In this document: one piece after another, positions 52,574 through 63,600 of the stretch
Layout of the letters: each line of letters starts with the position of its first letter
How positions within the stretch are numbered: the first letter of the stretch is position 1
NCBI GenBank assembly: GCA_023634235.1
Contig: JAMKCF010000002.1
Location: forward strand, 7,448,722-7,512,721
Reading direction: 5' to 3'
Origin: Pisaster brevispinus
Lineage: Eukaryota; Echinodermata; Asteroidea; Forcipulatida; Asteriidae
Length of the DNA stretch: 64,000 nt
Made by a program: the position numbers and the translations under genes
The notes under the pieces: model-generated
What the model was told of the DNA's origin: nothing
Databases searched by the model: none
What the model saw: the letters and a program-made list of their open reading frames with translations, nothing else

Positions 52574-54477
52574 GTAAGTAGTTTCCAACTGCATTGGTCT
52601 TGGATATCGAACACGAAGATCCTTGTTTGTTTTGCATTTCTTAAAGGGTCTGGGTACTTTTTGTAGTGACACAAAACACAATGTCCACAGATTTACATCA
52701 AACTCACACAGTTTGAAGATAATGATGGTAGAAAGCTTCCCTTAAAATATTACTTGCTGAGGTGCTGTAGCTTTTGAGAAATGAGTAAAACAAGTCACGA
52801 AAATAATTTTCGTCTCAGTGAGACGACAATTATTTTAGCATGTAAATCGTATTTACCAGTTATTATCGTGACATGGTTTTACTCATCACTTCTCAAAAAC
52901 TACAGCACCTCAGCAAGTAATATTTTAAGGGAAGCTTTCTATTATCATTATCTTCAAACCGTGTAAGTTTGATGCCAATATGTGGACATTGTGTTTTGTG
53001 TTACAAAAAGTACCCAAATCCTTTAGTATAATAATGAAATTTTGTCATTGAACAGTTTCAGGCTGCACTATTCATAGTCAGTTTTAAACGGTTGGATATG
53101 CAATAAGTGTTGCCCTGTACCAAACTCATCGTATGATCTTTTTAGAATTCCATAATCGTCTTTTTTGTTTGTACAACATCCCATTTAGTGATATGGCTAA
53201 GGTAAAGTCACTTTAGATGCATCGCAGTAGTGCTTGAAATTGGCTGGTCAGTTATCCAAATGTAACTTTTTGTCTTGATGTTCACATGAGAGAGAGTTAG
53301 ATTTGTCTATAACATGACCTCACTGCTTCAATGATGCGGAATATTTGCAAGTAAAAAAAAACTGAACATAACTTGGTTTTTGCTTTAACTCCAACTCCCA
53401 AAAGACTATTACTCATACATAATTTAAAAACAATATTTTTAAGATCTTGAAGTGGCTGGATCATTGCTGATGTTGCCTTCGCTCTTCAAGGAGAAAAAGA
53501 CTTCATTTTTGACTGAAGAGGAGGTAAGTAATTTGAAATCTGTCTGTCTTTGAGATTATTGTTTAAATTAAGAATTTTGCAATTTTCATTAACTAACAGG
53601 TGGACTTCACAGGGGCAACAGGGAAGGTCACTGTATAAAGCAAATTTACCGTGGTCGGTGTGACACTTTCTTCTTTCTCAAAAAAAAAGGAAGCTGTCCA
53701 AAATCATACAATCTCACCAGTAAAATTCATTTTGCAGAGATAGGTGTGGTGAGATAGTAAATAGGATTGTTGGGTATTCAAATTCCATCACAGCTTAAGA
53801 CATCTTTGGTAATGACCCAAAGCCATATAAATGAATATTTATCTTCACTTTCGGTGTAATAAAACAATCTAGTTAGTTTACACCATGGTTTTACTATTAT
53901 GTCTTTCAAGAAAACAGTGATTTCCAAAATTATTATGCATGTGAAAACCTTTCATGCTTTAATTCATATAAAACAGCTGTATAGGTTTATATATAACTCG
54001 TAATATAATAAAACAATCTAGTTAGTTTACACCATGGTTTTACTATTATGTCTTTCAAGAAAATAGTGATTTCCAAAATTATTATGCATGTGAAAACCTT
54101 TCATGCTTTAATTCATATAAAACAGCTGTATAGGTTTATATTTAACTCGTAATAGTTTTAACTAAATGAACATATTATACTTTTTCATTTATTTAATCCT
54201 GAAGGAAGACATTCATATTGCTCCACATGTGTACTGTTTATCTCTGGACTCAAAGCATCTTCTCTCCCAGGAGGAAGTGTTCACTCTTCGCGCAGAGCAG
54301 CAAGTAATGTATGATGTAGCCAGCTTTGTTAAAGCAGTTGTGTCTTTGACGAGTTGTTTTTATGTGTTTGATATGGCGTATCCAAAGGGAGCAACAAACA
54401 CATTATTGTTCTTGCAGATAGCTGTACTAAAGCTAAACATGAAAGGGGGGAAACCAAACCAGTACACCGAATCATAA
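52390..54477 (+). CDS. Partial three-exon gene, uncharacterised protein
   Basis: Exons 52390-52573 (184 nt, phase 1 out, donor GTAAGTAG), 53444-53523 (80 nt, acceptor ATTTTTAAG, phase 0 out, donor GTAAGTAA) and 54205-54477 (273 nt, acceptor after CCTGAAG, TAA stop). They total 537 nt, divisible by 3. Exon 1 is helical (MMQELMRLTQTNVSRIDMFM, then a Ser-rich end). Exon 2 gives LEVAGSLLMLPSLFKEKK. Exon 3 gives IAPHVYCLSLDSKHLLSQEE, FCY-type SLTSCFYVFDMAYPKG and LLFLQIAVLKLNMKGG. Exon 3 resembles, from memory, the C-terminal part of uncharacterised metazoan proteins annotated as SAMD3-like; that is weak. The 5' end is open. Confidence 0.55.
52643..53025. mobile_element. Long palindromic MITE (sea-star-type) in an intron
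   Basis: Almost the whole 383 bp folds on itself: AAAGGGTCTGGGTACTTTTT pairs with AAAAAGTACCCAAATCCTTT, and the arms continue through ACACAATGTCCACA, AGCTTCCCTTAAAATATTAC and CTCAGCAAGTAATATTTTAA to a centre near CGTCTCAGTGAGACG. From memory the family is common in Asterias. Confidence 0.9.
53444..53523 (+). CDS. Plus-strand gene exon b
   Basis: 80 nt between CAATATTTTTAAG and GTAAGTAATT. The one base carried from exon a completes a Tyr codon. The exon ends in TEEE at phase 0. Confidence 0.6.
53857..54154. repeat. 149-bp tandem duplication in an intron
   Basis: TAATAAAACAATCTAGTTAG starts at 53857 and 54006. The copies differ by about two bases. It lies in the intron before exon c. Confidence 0.95.
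54205..54477 (+). CDS. Plus-strand gene exon c (terminal)
   Basis: Open from the acceptor to TAA, 90 codons, with conserved-looking aromatic and Cys residues (HVYC, SCFYVFD). An AATAAA lies about 80 bp past the stop (near 54555). The LTR retrotransposon starts about 250 bp downstream. Confidence 0.55.
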   Translation, partial: EDIHIAPHVYCLSLDSKHLLSQEEVFTLRAEQQVMYDVASFVKAVVSLTSCFYVFDMAYPKGATNTLLFLQIAVLKLNMKGGKPNQYTES

Positions 54478-54724
54478 ATCTTCTTTCTAATCCTTAGAAA
54501 ATGTTATAATGTTAAATGTTAAATATTATAACCACTATAATTAATATAAATCAACAATAAATAACCCCTAATTATTACTACTTAAGTTCCTGTTAGAAAG
54601 ATGGAATATATCAACCCACCTATGGTTGAAATAAAAGAGTTGTTTGGTCCTAGGATAGCAGACTCTGTACACACACAAATACTGTATTGCCTCAGTAGCC
54701 CTTCGGCTTTCCATACTTCTATTA

Positions 54725-54842
54725 TGTTGGCATTTTTAGAGAGGTTAAACAGACTGAAGAGCGACAAAAACTGAAGAGCGACACCATAATTTCATGATCT
54801 AGAATACTTAATTATAAAATAACACAATATGCACCACAACAT
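54725..54842 (-). mobile_element. 3' LTR, with most of U3 deleted
   Basis: Only 118 bp. It matches the 5' LTR at both ends but lacks about 200 bp between AAAATAACAC and AATATGCACC. A 12-bp string (CTGAAGAGCGAC) is doubled in it. The polypurine tract on the minus strand, TTGGAGGGGGCGTA, lies immediately before its TGTTGTGG start (54843-54857). Confidence 0.85.
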
Positions 54843-54992
54843 ACGCCCCCTCCAACTGAATTGGCGCCTGACAATTTAAAGCAACTAACAATAACTAATT
54901 CACTAAAAATGTAAATAAGAGTATCGCTCATTTCGTCTGACGAAGATCAGCTCGGACCCCGTATACGGTAGATCCTTTCCAAGGTTTAGAGG

Positions 54993-56330
54993 TTGCTCCA
55001 CCTCACTCCATTTTCTCCACACCTCCACCACAGTCATCGCCAACCTCTCTCCCCGGTGCTCTCTCATCAGCGAAGCTCAGTTTTCTGGTGCTTCCTCATC
55101 AGCGAAGCTCAGTTTTCTGGTGCTTCCTCATCAGCGAAGCTCAGTTTTCTGGTGCTTCCTCATCAGCAAAGCTCAGTTTTCTGGTGCTTCCTCATCAGCA
55201 AAGCTCAGTTTTCTGGTGCTTCCTCATCAGCAAAGCTCAGTTTTCTGGTGCTTCCTCATCAGCAAAGCTCAGTTTTCTGGTGCTTCCTCATCAGCAAAGC
55301 TCAGTTTTCTGGTGCTTCCTCATCAGCAAAGCTCAGTTTTCTGGTGCTTCCTCATCAGCAAAGCTCAGTTTTCTGGTGCTTCCTCATCAGCAAAGCTCAG
55401 TTTTCTGGTGCTTCCTCATCAGCAAAGCTCAGTTTTCTGGTGCTTCCTCATCAGCAAAGCTCAGTTTTCTGGTGCTTCCTCATCAGCGAAGCTCAGTTTT
55501 CTGGCGCTTCCTCATCAGCGAAGCTCAGTTTTCTGGTGCTTCGTCATCAGCGAAGCTCAGTTTTCTGGTGTTTCAACATCAGCGAAGCTCAGTTTTCTGG
55601 TGCTTCCTCATCAGCGAAGCTCAGTTTTCTGGTGCTTCCTCATCAGCGAAGCTCAGTTTTCTGGTGCTTCCTCATCAGCGAAGCTCAGTTTTCTGGTGCT
55701 TCCTCATCAGCGAAGCTCAGTTTTCTGGTGCTTCGTCATCAGCGAAGCTCAGTTTTCTGGTGCTTCCTCATCAGCGAAGCTCAGTTTTCTGGTGTTTCAA
55801 CATCAGCAAAGCTCAGTTTTCTGGTGTTTCAACATCAGCGAAGCTCAGTTTTCTGGTGCTTCCTCATCAGCGAAGCTCAGTTTTCTGGTGCTTCCTCATC
55901 AGCGAAGCTCAGTTTTCTGGTGCTTCCTCATCAGCGAAGCTCAGTTTTCTGGTGCTTCCTCATCAGCGAAGCTCAGTTTTCTGGTGCTTCGTCATCAGCG
56001 AAGCTCAGTTTTCTGGTGCTTCGTCATCAGCGAAGCTCAGTTTTCTGGTGTTTCAACATCAGCAAAGCTCAGTTTTCTGGTGTTTCAACATCAGCAAAGC
56101 TCAGTTTTCTGGTGCTTCCTCATCAGCGAAGCTCAGTTTTCTGGTGTTTCAACATCAGCAAAGCTCAGTTTTCTGGTGTTTCAACATCAGCAAAGCTCAG
56201 TTTTCTGGTGTTTCAACATCAGCAAAGCTCAGTTTTCTGGTGTTTCAACATCAGCGAAGCTCAGTTTTCTGGCGCTTCCTCATCAGCGAAGCTCAGTTTT
56301 CTGGCGCTTCCTCATCAGCGAAGCTCCTTT
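54993..56330. repeat. 32-bp satellite array, first block (about 40 units)
   Basis: The unit is TGGTGCTTCCTCATCAGC followed by GAAGCTCAGTTTTC. It lies inside the gypsy-type element between pol and the 3' LTR. About ten consecutive units carry CAGCAAAG; the rest mostly CAGCGAAG. TGTTTCAACATC variants cluster toward the right. The plus strand has no stop in any frame for over 1.2 kb, because 32 is not a multiple of 3 and the unit lacks stops. Confidence 0.95.
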
Positions 56331-56833
56331 GTTAACACAGCTGTCAACTCGTAAATACCCAAAATAAACTAGACCAATACTGTTATTCTTAATAGCTTAC
56401 TTATAAATAAACTTAAATGGTGACGTCAACAACAACAATGCAGGGCAAAATTAACACATATTAAACTACTAGTGATAGCGATTAACCAAATTATTCAAAA
56501 TCAACATAGTTATTTTTTATAAATACTTGTCAACAGCCACAATATCAGCCACAAAACCTAATATTGATCCTCATATCACACTGATAATTTGTCGTTCTTT
56601 GTGAATACTAAACAATGCCATGCAGCCTCAGACTTAAGTTACTTTTTTTTAATTATAAAATAACACAATATGCACCACAACATACGCCCCCTCCAACTGA
56701 ATTGGCGCCTGACAATTTAAAGCAACTAACAATAACTAATTCACTAAAAATGTAAATAAGAGTATCGCTCATTTCGTCTGACGAAGATCAGCTCGGACCC
56801 CGTATACGGTAGATCCTTTCCAAGGTTTAGAGG

Positions 56834-57890
56834 TTGCTCCACCTCACTCCATTTTCTCCACACCTCCACCACAGTCATCGCCAACCTCTCTCCCCGGTGC
56901 TCTCTCATCAGCGAAGCTCAGTTTTCTGGTGCTTCCTCATCAGCGAAGCTCAGTTTTCTGGTGCTTCCTCATCAGCGAAGCTCAGTTTTCTGGTGCTTCC
57001 TCATCAGCAAAGCTCAGTTTTCTGGTGCTTCCTCATCAGCAAAGCTCAGTTTTCTGGTGCTTCCTCATCAGCAAAGCTCAGTTTTCTGGTGCTTCCTCAT
57101 CAGCAAAGCTCAGTTTTCTGGTGCTTCCTCATCAGCAAAGCTCAGTTTTCTGGTGCTTCCTCATCAGCAAAGCTCAGTTTTCTGGTGCTTCCTCATCAGC
57201 AAAGCTCAGTTTTCTGGTGCTTCCTCATCAGCAAAGCTCAGTTTTCTGGTGCTTCCTCATCAGCAAAGCTCAGTTTTCTGGTGCTTCCTCATCAGCGAAG
57301 CTCAGTTTTCTGGCGCTTCCTCATCAGCGAAGCTCAGTTTTCTGGTGCTTCGTCATCAGCGAAGCTCAGTTTTCTGGTGTTTCAACATCAGCGAAGCTCA
57401 GTTTTCTGGTGCTTCCTCATCAGCGAAGCTCAGTTTTCTGGTGCTTCCTCATCAGCGAAGCTCAGTTTTCTGGTGCTTCCTCATCAGCGAAGCTCAGTTT
57501 TCTGGTGCTTCCTCATCAGCGAAGCTCAGTTTTCTGGTGCTTCGTCATCAGCGAAGCTCAGTTTTCTGGTGCTTCGTCATCAGCGAAGCTCAGTTTTCTG
57601 GTGTTTCAACATCAGCAAAGCTCAGTTTTCTGGTGTTTCAACATCAGCAAAGCTCAGTTTTCTGGTGCTTCCTCATCAGCGAAGCTCAGTTTTCTGGTGT
57701 TTCAACATCAGCAAAGCTCAGTTTTCTGGTGTTTCAACATCAGCAAAGCTCAGTTTTCTGGTGTTTCAACATCAGCAAAGCTCAGTTTTCTGGTGTTTCA
57801 ACATCAGCGAAGCTCAGTTTTCTGGCGCTTCCTCATCAGCGAAGCTCAGTTTTCTGGCGCTTCCTCATCAGCGAAGCTCCTTTGTTAACA
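56834..57890. repeat. 32-bp satellite array, second block (about 31 units)
   Basis: Same unit and the same order of variants as the first block but about nine units shorter. It lies in the second copy of a large duplication (see next entry). Confidence 0.95.
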
Positions 57891-58302
57891 CAGCTGTCAA
57901 CTCGTAAATACCCAAAATAAACTAGACCAATACTGTTATTCTTAATAGCTTACTTATAAATAAACTTAAATGGTGACGTCAACAACAACAATGCAGGGCA
58001 AAATTAACACATATTAAACTACTAGTGATAGCGATTAACCAAATTATTCAAAATCAACATAGTTATTTTTTATAAATACTTGTCAACAGCCACAATATCA
58101 GCCACAAAACCTAATATTGATCCTCATATCACACTGATAATTTGTCGTTCTTTGTGAATACTAAACAATGCCATGCAGCCTCAGACTTAAGTTACTTTAC
58201 CAGTTATTCGAACAGGGTTTTTCCTCAAATATTCCAAGGAAGTTGCATTCAAATTATCTACGGGTTCCCATGTATTATCAGACTTCGGAAAGTGTCGCCT
58301 TT

Positions 58303-59088
58303 CTACCAAATATTGTAAGAAATTGTCCTTATGTCTGCCCCTGATTTAATACGTTCTATCTCAAATTCAACATTGTTTTCTGACGTCACTCCAGGGATAA
58401 GCTGAACAGAAATTTTGCTTTTATGTTTTGCCTTCAGTGGCACAAATGAGTCTTTAGGACAATCTTCCTGTACCAAATCATCAACAGAAGTTCGTTGTTT
58501 TGGATCTGTGGGGATAATGTTGTTTGGACGAACGTATCTATCATAGGCAAACTTCATTCGGTTTACATGTATTGGTGAGGCCAACAATTTGTTATTTTCT
58601 AGATTTCTTACACGAAAATTAACTGGGCCCGTTTGTTCAACCAAAAGATACGGTCCTAACCAACACTTTGATAACTTCTTTGACAATCCTTTCTGGATCA
58701 CAGGGAAGTAAATCCAAACTAGATCGCCCACTTGGTATTTTACTTCCGTAGCGTTTTCATCATACCTCTCCTTCATTTTTCTTTGATTTTCCTCAGTATG
58801 ACGTTTTGAAACATCTCGAAAAACATGTAATTTCGAAACTAATTTGTGTATGTGATCCCGTAAGGTCTTGTCAGTGTACTCAATTTTGGACAGGAGAGTT
58901 ACATCTATCGGCAACCTAGCCTGTCTTCCATACAATAGAAAGAATGGACTGAATCCTACTGAATTGTTCGCTGGTGTTGAACGATAAGCAAATTGTATAG
59001 CTGGAACATACTTATCCCAGTTACTCTGAAATGCATTTATATAGTGAGAAACAGTATCAAGGATTACTGAGTTGAAACGTTCTTGCAC
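58303..59088 (-). pseudogene. Integrase C-terminal part of gypsy-type pol
   Basis: Starts at QERFNSVILD, the third catalytic Glu helix, then FAYRSTPANNSVGFSPFFLL and YGRQARLPIDV. KYQVGDLVWIYFP, KLSKCWLGPYLLVEQ and SPIHVNRMKFAYDR are the GPY/F-type C-terminal domain. It is in a different frame from the integrase core upstream. Confidence 0.88.
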
Positions 59089-59110
59089 TGCATTACACTG
59101 TGGATGATAA

Positions 59111-59602
59111 CTACCTGGTAGAAGTATTTAGTTTCTCAATTTGCATGATTCGACAAACTTCCTGAACAATGTTACTTAAGAAATTTGCACCTCTATCACT
59201 CAAAAGCGTAACTGGGCAACCATGTTCACAAATCACAAAATAAAAAAATGCCCGAGCTATTGTTGCAGCATCAGTGGTTGGCAATGGGACTAAAATAGGC
59301 CACCTAGTACAATGATCAGTAATACAAAGGACGTATCGATCCCCCGAAATAGTTATCGGTAAAGGGCCCAGAATATCCATACTAACTCTTTCAAACGCAC
59401 CAGGAAGTGCCATGGTCACAAGTGGGGCCCGATTTTTATGTCTGTGTGTTTTTCTTTTTGAACACGATTGACAAGACCTAACCCAATTATCTATGTCACG
59501 GTACATATTCTTCCAAAAATACCGTTGGCGGATTTTATGATACGTCTTCTGCAAACCAAAATGTGCGGCTAGCACAATGATCATGACAGTTATGTAACAC
59601 AA
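59111..59602 (-). pseudogene. Integrase zinc-binding domain and catalytic core
   Basis: HFGLQKTYHKIRQRYFWKNM with CQSCSKRK forms the HHCC zinc domain. VSMDILGPLP and LLSDRGANF hold the first two catalytic Asp residues. The frame ends at a stop just before the third catalytic residue. The linker to RNase H (59610-60015) contains stops. Confidence 0.9.
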
Positions 59603-60018
59603 TGTCTACAAAACATACCGGTATAGAGCTGGATTACAACTTGATCTGGAGTTCTTTGACCATTAACCTGCCACTCTCTATACAAAAGACCTTCATGCAT
59701 GAAATATTGATCAACCTGCAACAATAAATCTGTGGCAAGTTTAGCATATTATCTGGCAATACATTATTTGTCAAATATTCCACAATTGGACCTGCAAACT
59801 TATCTTTCATCAAAGATTCTTAGAACTCAGCAAGTTTCAATTCAACTGGAAACGTAGGCACATTTGGCATAACTGTTTCAGTGTCATTTACGTGTCGTTG
59901 TCCCTTTTTGTAACGGGTATTTCTGACCACATTTACAGTAGATTCATCTCTGCTAGAAATTGTCTGGTGAAATTCATTCTCATCGATTTCATCTAAATCA
60001 GATTGTTCCCAAGCTGGA

Positions 60019-62382
60019 CTAAAGTTTTATTGGGGAAGGGTTCAACGGTGACGTAACACGACACTGATTACAATGAGTACATGCATTTTCCAAAGTAATC
60101 TTACTCAATGCGTCTGCGTTTGTATTCTGACACCCCTTTTTATGAACAACTTCGAACTGGTAAGATTGTAATTTTGTTGCCCATCTTGCAAGACGGCCAT
60201 TTACATGCTCTTTGCTAAACAACCACTTAAAAGCACAATGATCTGTCACTACCTTGAATTTGACTGTGTGTTGCAAATATGGAGCATATTTTGTTATACC
60301 CTCTACTACTGCCAAAGCCTCCAATTCAGTAGTACTGTACTTCTTATGTTTATTCAACGTTCTGCTACCGTAACAGATTACTTTTTCTTCATTATCTTGT
60401 AACTGAGCCAAAATGAAACCAAGGCCCAAATTACTAGCATCAGTTCGCAAAATGAATTCAGTCCCATCAAATCTTGGGTACACCAAAATCGGAGGTTCCT
60501 GTAACTTTTGTTTAAGTTGGTCAAAAGCCAACTGACACGAGGAATTCCAGATAAAGGCCGTGTCTTTTCCTGTCAAATTCACCAGAGGTTCGGCTATTTT
60601 AGAGTAACCTTTGATATACTTCCTATAATAGCCAGCTAACCCTAGGAATGACCGGACTTCAGACACCTTACAAGGTATGGGGTAATCTTTGATCACTTGA
60701 GTTTTACTTGGGTCCGTAGCCACACCCTCTTTGTTGACTATGTGTCCCAAGTATTTTACTTTTTCTTGAACGAAATTGCACTTTTGGGGCTTGAGTTTCA
60801 ATCCAGCCGCTTTAATGCGATCAAAAACTTGTCGTAAGTGGATTAAGTGTTCCTCGAAAGTGTGACTGAAAATAATCAAATCATCCAAATACACAAGAAC
60901 AAACTTCCAGTGTAGCCCTCTAAAAATTTCTTGCATGGCTCTCTGAAATGTGGAAGGTGCATTATGCAAACCAAATGGCATTCGCTGAAACTCAAAAAGT
61001 CCATCTTGTGTTATGAACGCTGCCTTACTTTTTGATTTTTCTTCCAAGCCAATTTGCCAGTATCCAGACGCCATGTCCAGAGTAGTAAAATACTGAGGAT
61101 TAGAAGATCCCAAATTATCGAAAGCATCGTTGATAATAGGTAATGGAAAATTGTCCCGAGCTGTTATTTCATTAAGTTTACGGAAATCAATTGCAAATCG
61201 ATATTCATTTTTTCCTTGGTTTGGCACAATACATACAGGGAAACTCCAACTACTCGTGGACTCCTTGATAATATTATTTTCAAGCATGTTGCTCACCTGT
61301 TTTCGTATTTCGTCTTGCATTTTAGGAGTAGTTCTGTGAGGCCTACATCGAATAGGGGGATGATCACCTGTATGTATTTCGTGTTCAACACCTGTATAAT
61401 ACCCTGGAGAATCACCTTCTAAACAGAAAATACTGGAATAATTACTTATCAAATCCGATATTTCATTTATTTCTGTGCTAGACAGGTGACTTGTCTCAAG
61501 TTTAATCTGAGAAAATATTTCTCGTTTTCTCGAACTAACACAATCTTCGGTCTCATTCACAATGGGCACCTGACTTAAACTGCCTGCATTGACAATGCTA
61601 ATTTGATCAACGGTTACGTCATGATCAACAACATCAAACGGACGAACACAATCCAAATGCACAGGAGTGAATGTACCTAGTTTAGTTCGAGGGAACAGTG
61701 TAACACTTTCATCCGTTATATTCATAACAAGTACATTTACACTTTTGTTACCCATTAATACAGGCGATAAAGTATTAGCAACTAGTATCCCCAAGGCAGA
61801 AATACGACTACCTCCATGACAAAGACCAATAGTATCTACAATGACTGATTGTGAGTGGGGAGGAATTTCCTGCCTTAGTTTTACTCTCATCAGACTATTC
61901 TTTTGCAAGTGTAGTTTTCGTGACCCACAGTCAATAATAGCATTATTGGAGTCCAGAAACTGTGAACCTAATATAACAGCAGTGCAAAGATTTCTGGTAA
62001 CAATGAACGAAACCATCAAGGATACACCCTTTATGATTACTGGTACGGTTACTGACCCAGTGATCTTTAAATTGTCACCATTCGCAACCGTAATTTCAGA
62101 AATTCTAGAGCTCTCCATACTTTTCGTTGAAGACTGTAAATTCGTTTGAAACCAGTCATGATCGATAACATTTATATTTGCACCAGTATCAATTAAACAT
62201 AGCACTGTTTTGTTATGAATCATAGCAGTTATACTGTTAGAACTATTTAAAGTTGTGTGAAACTGCTGACTAGATTTTTTTGAAAGACTATCATTCGGTG
62301 AAGGCATATTTTCAAACGGTAAATACTTGTCAATTGGTTCAGATTTGTTATCACTAATCCCACCTTTTTGATTTTGAACCAA
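60019..62382 (-). CDS. Protease, reverse transcriptase and RNase H of gypsy-type pol
   Basis: An intact 787-codon frame. Protease: VLCLIDTGANINVID near residue 60. RT: FAIDFRKLNEI, YFTTLDMASGYWQ, MPFGLHNAPSTFQ and VYLDDLIIFS, all catalytic Asp present. RNase H: ILRTDASNLGLGFILAQ, TELEALAVVEG and VVTDHCAFKWLF, then NADALSKI. It ends at TAA soon after RNase H, so the integrase is cut off. The displayed start is a GTG; translation would normally come by readthrough or frameshift from gag, so no start codon is expected. Confidence 0.93.
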   Translation of the reverse strand: MVQNQKGGISDNKSEPIDKYLPFENMPSPNDSLSKKSSQQFHTTLNSSNSITAMIHNKTVLCLIDTGANINVIDHDWFQTNLQSSTKSMESSRISEITVANGDNLKITGSVTVPVIIKGVSLMVSFIVTRNLCTAVILGSQFLDSNNAIIDCGSRKLHLQKNSLMRVKLRQEIPPHSQSVIVDTIGLCHGGSRISALGILVANTLSPVLMGNKSVNVLVMNITDESVTLFPRTKLGTFTPVHLDCVRPFDVVDHDVTVDQISIVNAGSLSQVPIVNETEDCVSSRKREIFSQIKLETSHLSSTEINEISDLISNYSSIFCLEGDSPGYYTGVEHEIHTGDHPPIRCRPHRTTPKMQDEIRKQVSNMLENNIIKESTSSWSFPVCIVPNQGKNEYRFAIDFRKLNEITARDNFPLPIINDAFDNLGSSNPQYFTTLDMASGYWQIGLEEKSKSKAAFITQDGLFEFQRMPFGLHNAPSTFQRAMQEIFRGLHWKFVLVYLDDLIIFSHTFEEHLIHLRQVFDRIKAAGLKLKPQKCNFVQEKVKYLGHIVNKEGVATDPSKTQVIKDYPIPCKVSEVRSFLGLAGYYRKYIKGYSKIAEPLVNLTGKDTAFIWNSSCQLAFDQLKQKLQEPPILVYPRFDGTEFILRTDASNLGLGFILAQLQDNEEKVICYGSRTLNKHKKYSTTELEALAVVEGITKYAPYLQHTVKFKVVTDHCAFKWLFSKEHVNGRLARWATKLQSYQFEVVHKKGCQNTNADALSKITLENACTHCNQCRVTSPLNPSPIKL

Positions 62383-62411
62383 AACTTTCCTCTTGTAAAA
62401 AGATGGGGGAA

Positions 62412-62813
62412 TTAGTTTAAAGGTTTCCGATTTACATCATATTTAGCATAGCACTGTCTCCATTTGTGGCCCAGTCGACCACAACGATAACAAGGTAATG
62501 CCCTGTTCAGATTTGCATAACCAAAATCTGAGTAGTATACCTGCTTTTGTTGACCAGACATACTTGGACTGTCAACATAATTGATAGGCCCAGCAGTAAA
62601 ATTCGGAGAATTTGTTTTGTTTTCAAGAGACTCCACTTTACAAGCCAAATTCTTTACCGTGCTAACCAATGAGTCTAATTTAGATTCAAGACTGTGACTT
62701 GTACCTAAAGCATGTACCATTGCGTCCGACTCATTAGCTGTCAAATGGACACTTACAGCCAATCTTGCTGCATTTAGTGCTTCGTGAAAATCTTCAGGTT
62801 CTTTTGAAAACAC
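62412..62813 (-). pseudogene. gag C-terminal part with zinc knuckle
   Basis: Coiled stretch HSLESKLDSLVSTVKNLACK, then CYRCGRLGHKWRQC (C-x2-C-x4-H-x4-C), the nucleocapsid knuckle. It ends 29 bp before the protease frame. It is separated from the capsid frame by a break at an A-rich run (about 62840). Confidence 0.85.
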
Positions 62814-62833
62814 GAAAGCTCTTATCGATGGTA

Positions 62834-63235
62834 TTAAACCTCTAAAAAAATAGAAAGTTGTTCAGCCTCTGTCTTTTTGACTTGTTTACACAAATGCATA
62901 ATGTCACAGGCATAATCATCCAATGTTTCGGTTGGAAGTTGCTTGCGGAAAAGCAATTTTGTTTCCACATTCCATCGCCATGAATTACCTTCAAACTGTT
63001 TTTTGAGGAGGTCATGTATTTTAGCAACAGTATCCTTTTGATCAGCAGGGATAGACTCCAAGAGTATTCTTGCATTACCATCGATTAGTGTTTGGAAGGC
63101 TAGTACCTTTTTTGCATCAGTATAATCGCGTAAAACAGCAATTTCTTTAAACTTTTCAACGAATGTATCTAAATCTTCAAGAGGAGAACCTGTATATTCG
63201 ATTTTCACCGAAGACAAATCATATTTGAACGCCAT
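62834..63235 (-). pseudogene. gag capsid region
   Basis: From the Met at about 63235: MAFKYDLSSVKIEYTGSPLE, FKEIAVLRDY, LLKKQFEG and LLFRKQLPTETLDDY, the order of a Ty3/gypsy capsid. A frame break at an A7 run (about 62845) ends it as FLEV then stop. The same capsid logic continues in the next frame. Confidence 0.82.
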
Positions 63236-63289
63236 TTTAGTTTCTGATTGCTCGGTCATACCTTTCTCCACATTAAGTCTACAAATCAA

Positions 63290-63600
63290 ACACTATAAAA
63301 TATACAATAAATTCACATAATCATTAGAAAAATCCGTGCATGTTGCTGTTTCGGTCACCAAAAAATTAGTGCATAATGTTATAGACGTCACCATTATAAT
63401 TATTTACATTACTTACCTGTATAAGGCAAGGACAGGCGGCTGAAAGGCGTGGCCCGTCAACATATTTGCCGACCAGTGTTGTCACTTCCAGAACCCAGTG
63501 TGCCTACAGGAATCCGGATACCCCAGGACATTCCACCAAAACACGTCCTAGGTCTGGAGGCAGCAACAACTGGAACCGCGGATCTTCCACCATACATTAT
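63290..63600 (-). other. 5' leader of the gypsy-type element
   Basis: Between the 5' LTR and gag. A primer-binding site should start right after AATGCCAACA; the sequence there is ATAATGTATGGTGGAAGATC. I could not assign it to a tRNA. Confidence 0.5.

Larger units (their letters stand above)
54810..58197. repeat. Tandem duplication of the 3' LTR remnant, polypurine tract, satellite and spacer
   Basis: 54810-56649 and 56650-58197 start with the same TAATTATAAAATAACAC, pass the polypurine tract, a shared leader (CGTATACGGTAGATCC), the satellite, and the same 290-bp tail ending CCTCAGACTTAAGTTACT. Copy lengths differ mainly by the satellite unit count. Confidence 0.93.

Noticed and set aside
54993..57890. 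CRISPR-like regular array
   Set aside because: Units are contiguous with no unique spacers and the genome is animal; it is a satellite. The same applies to the 42-, 46-, 24- and 54-bp arrays.
54993..57920. Six long plus-strand ORFs (319-453 codons)
   Set aside because: All three frames of a stop-free 32-bp satellite inside a minus-strand retrotransposon.
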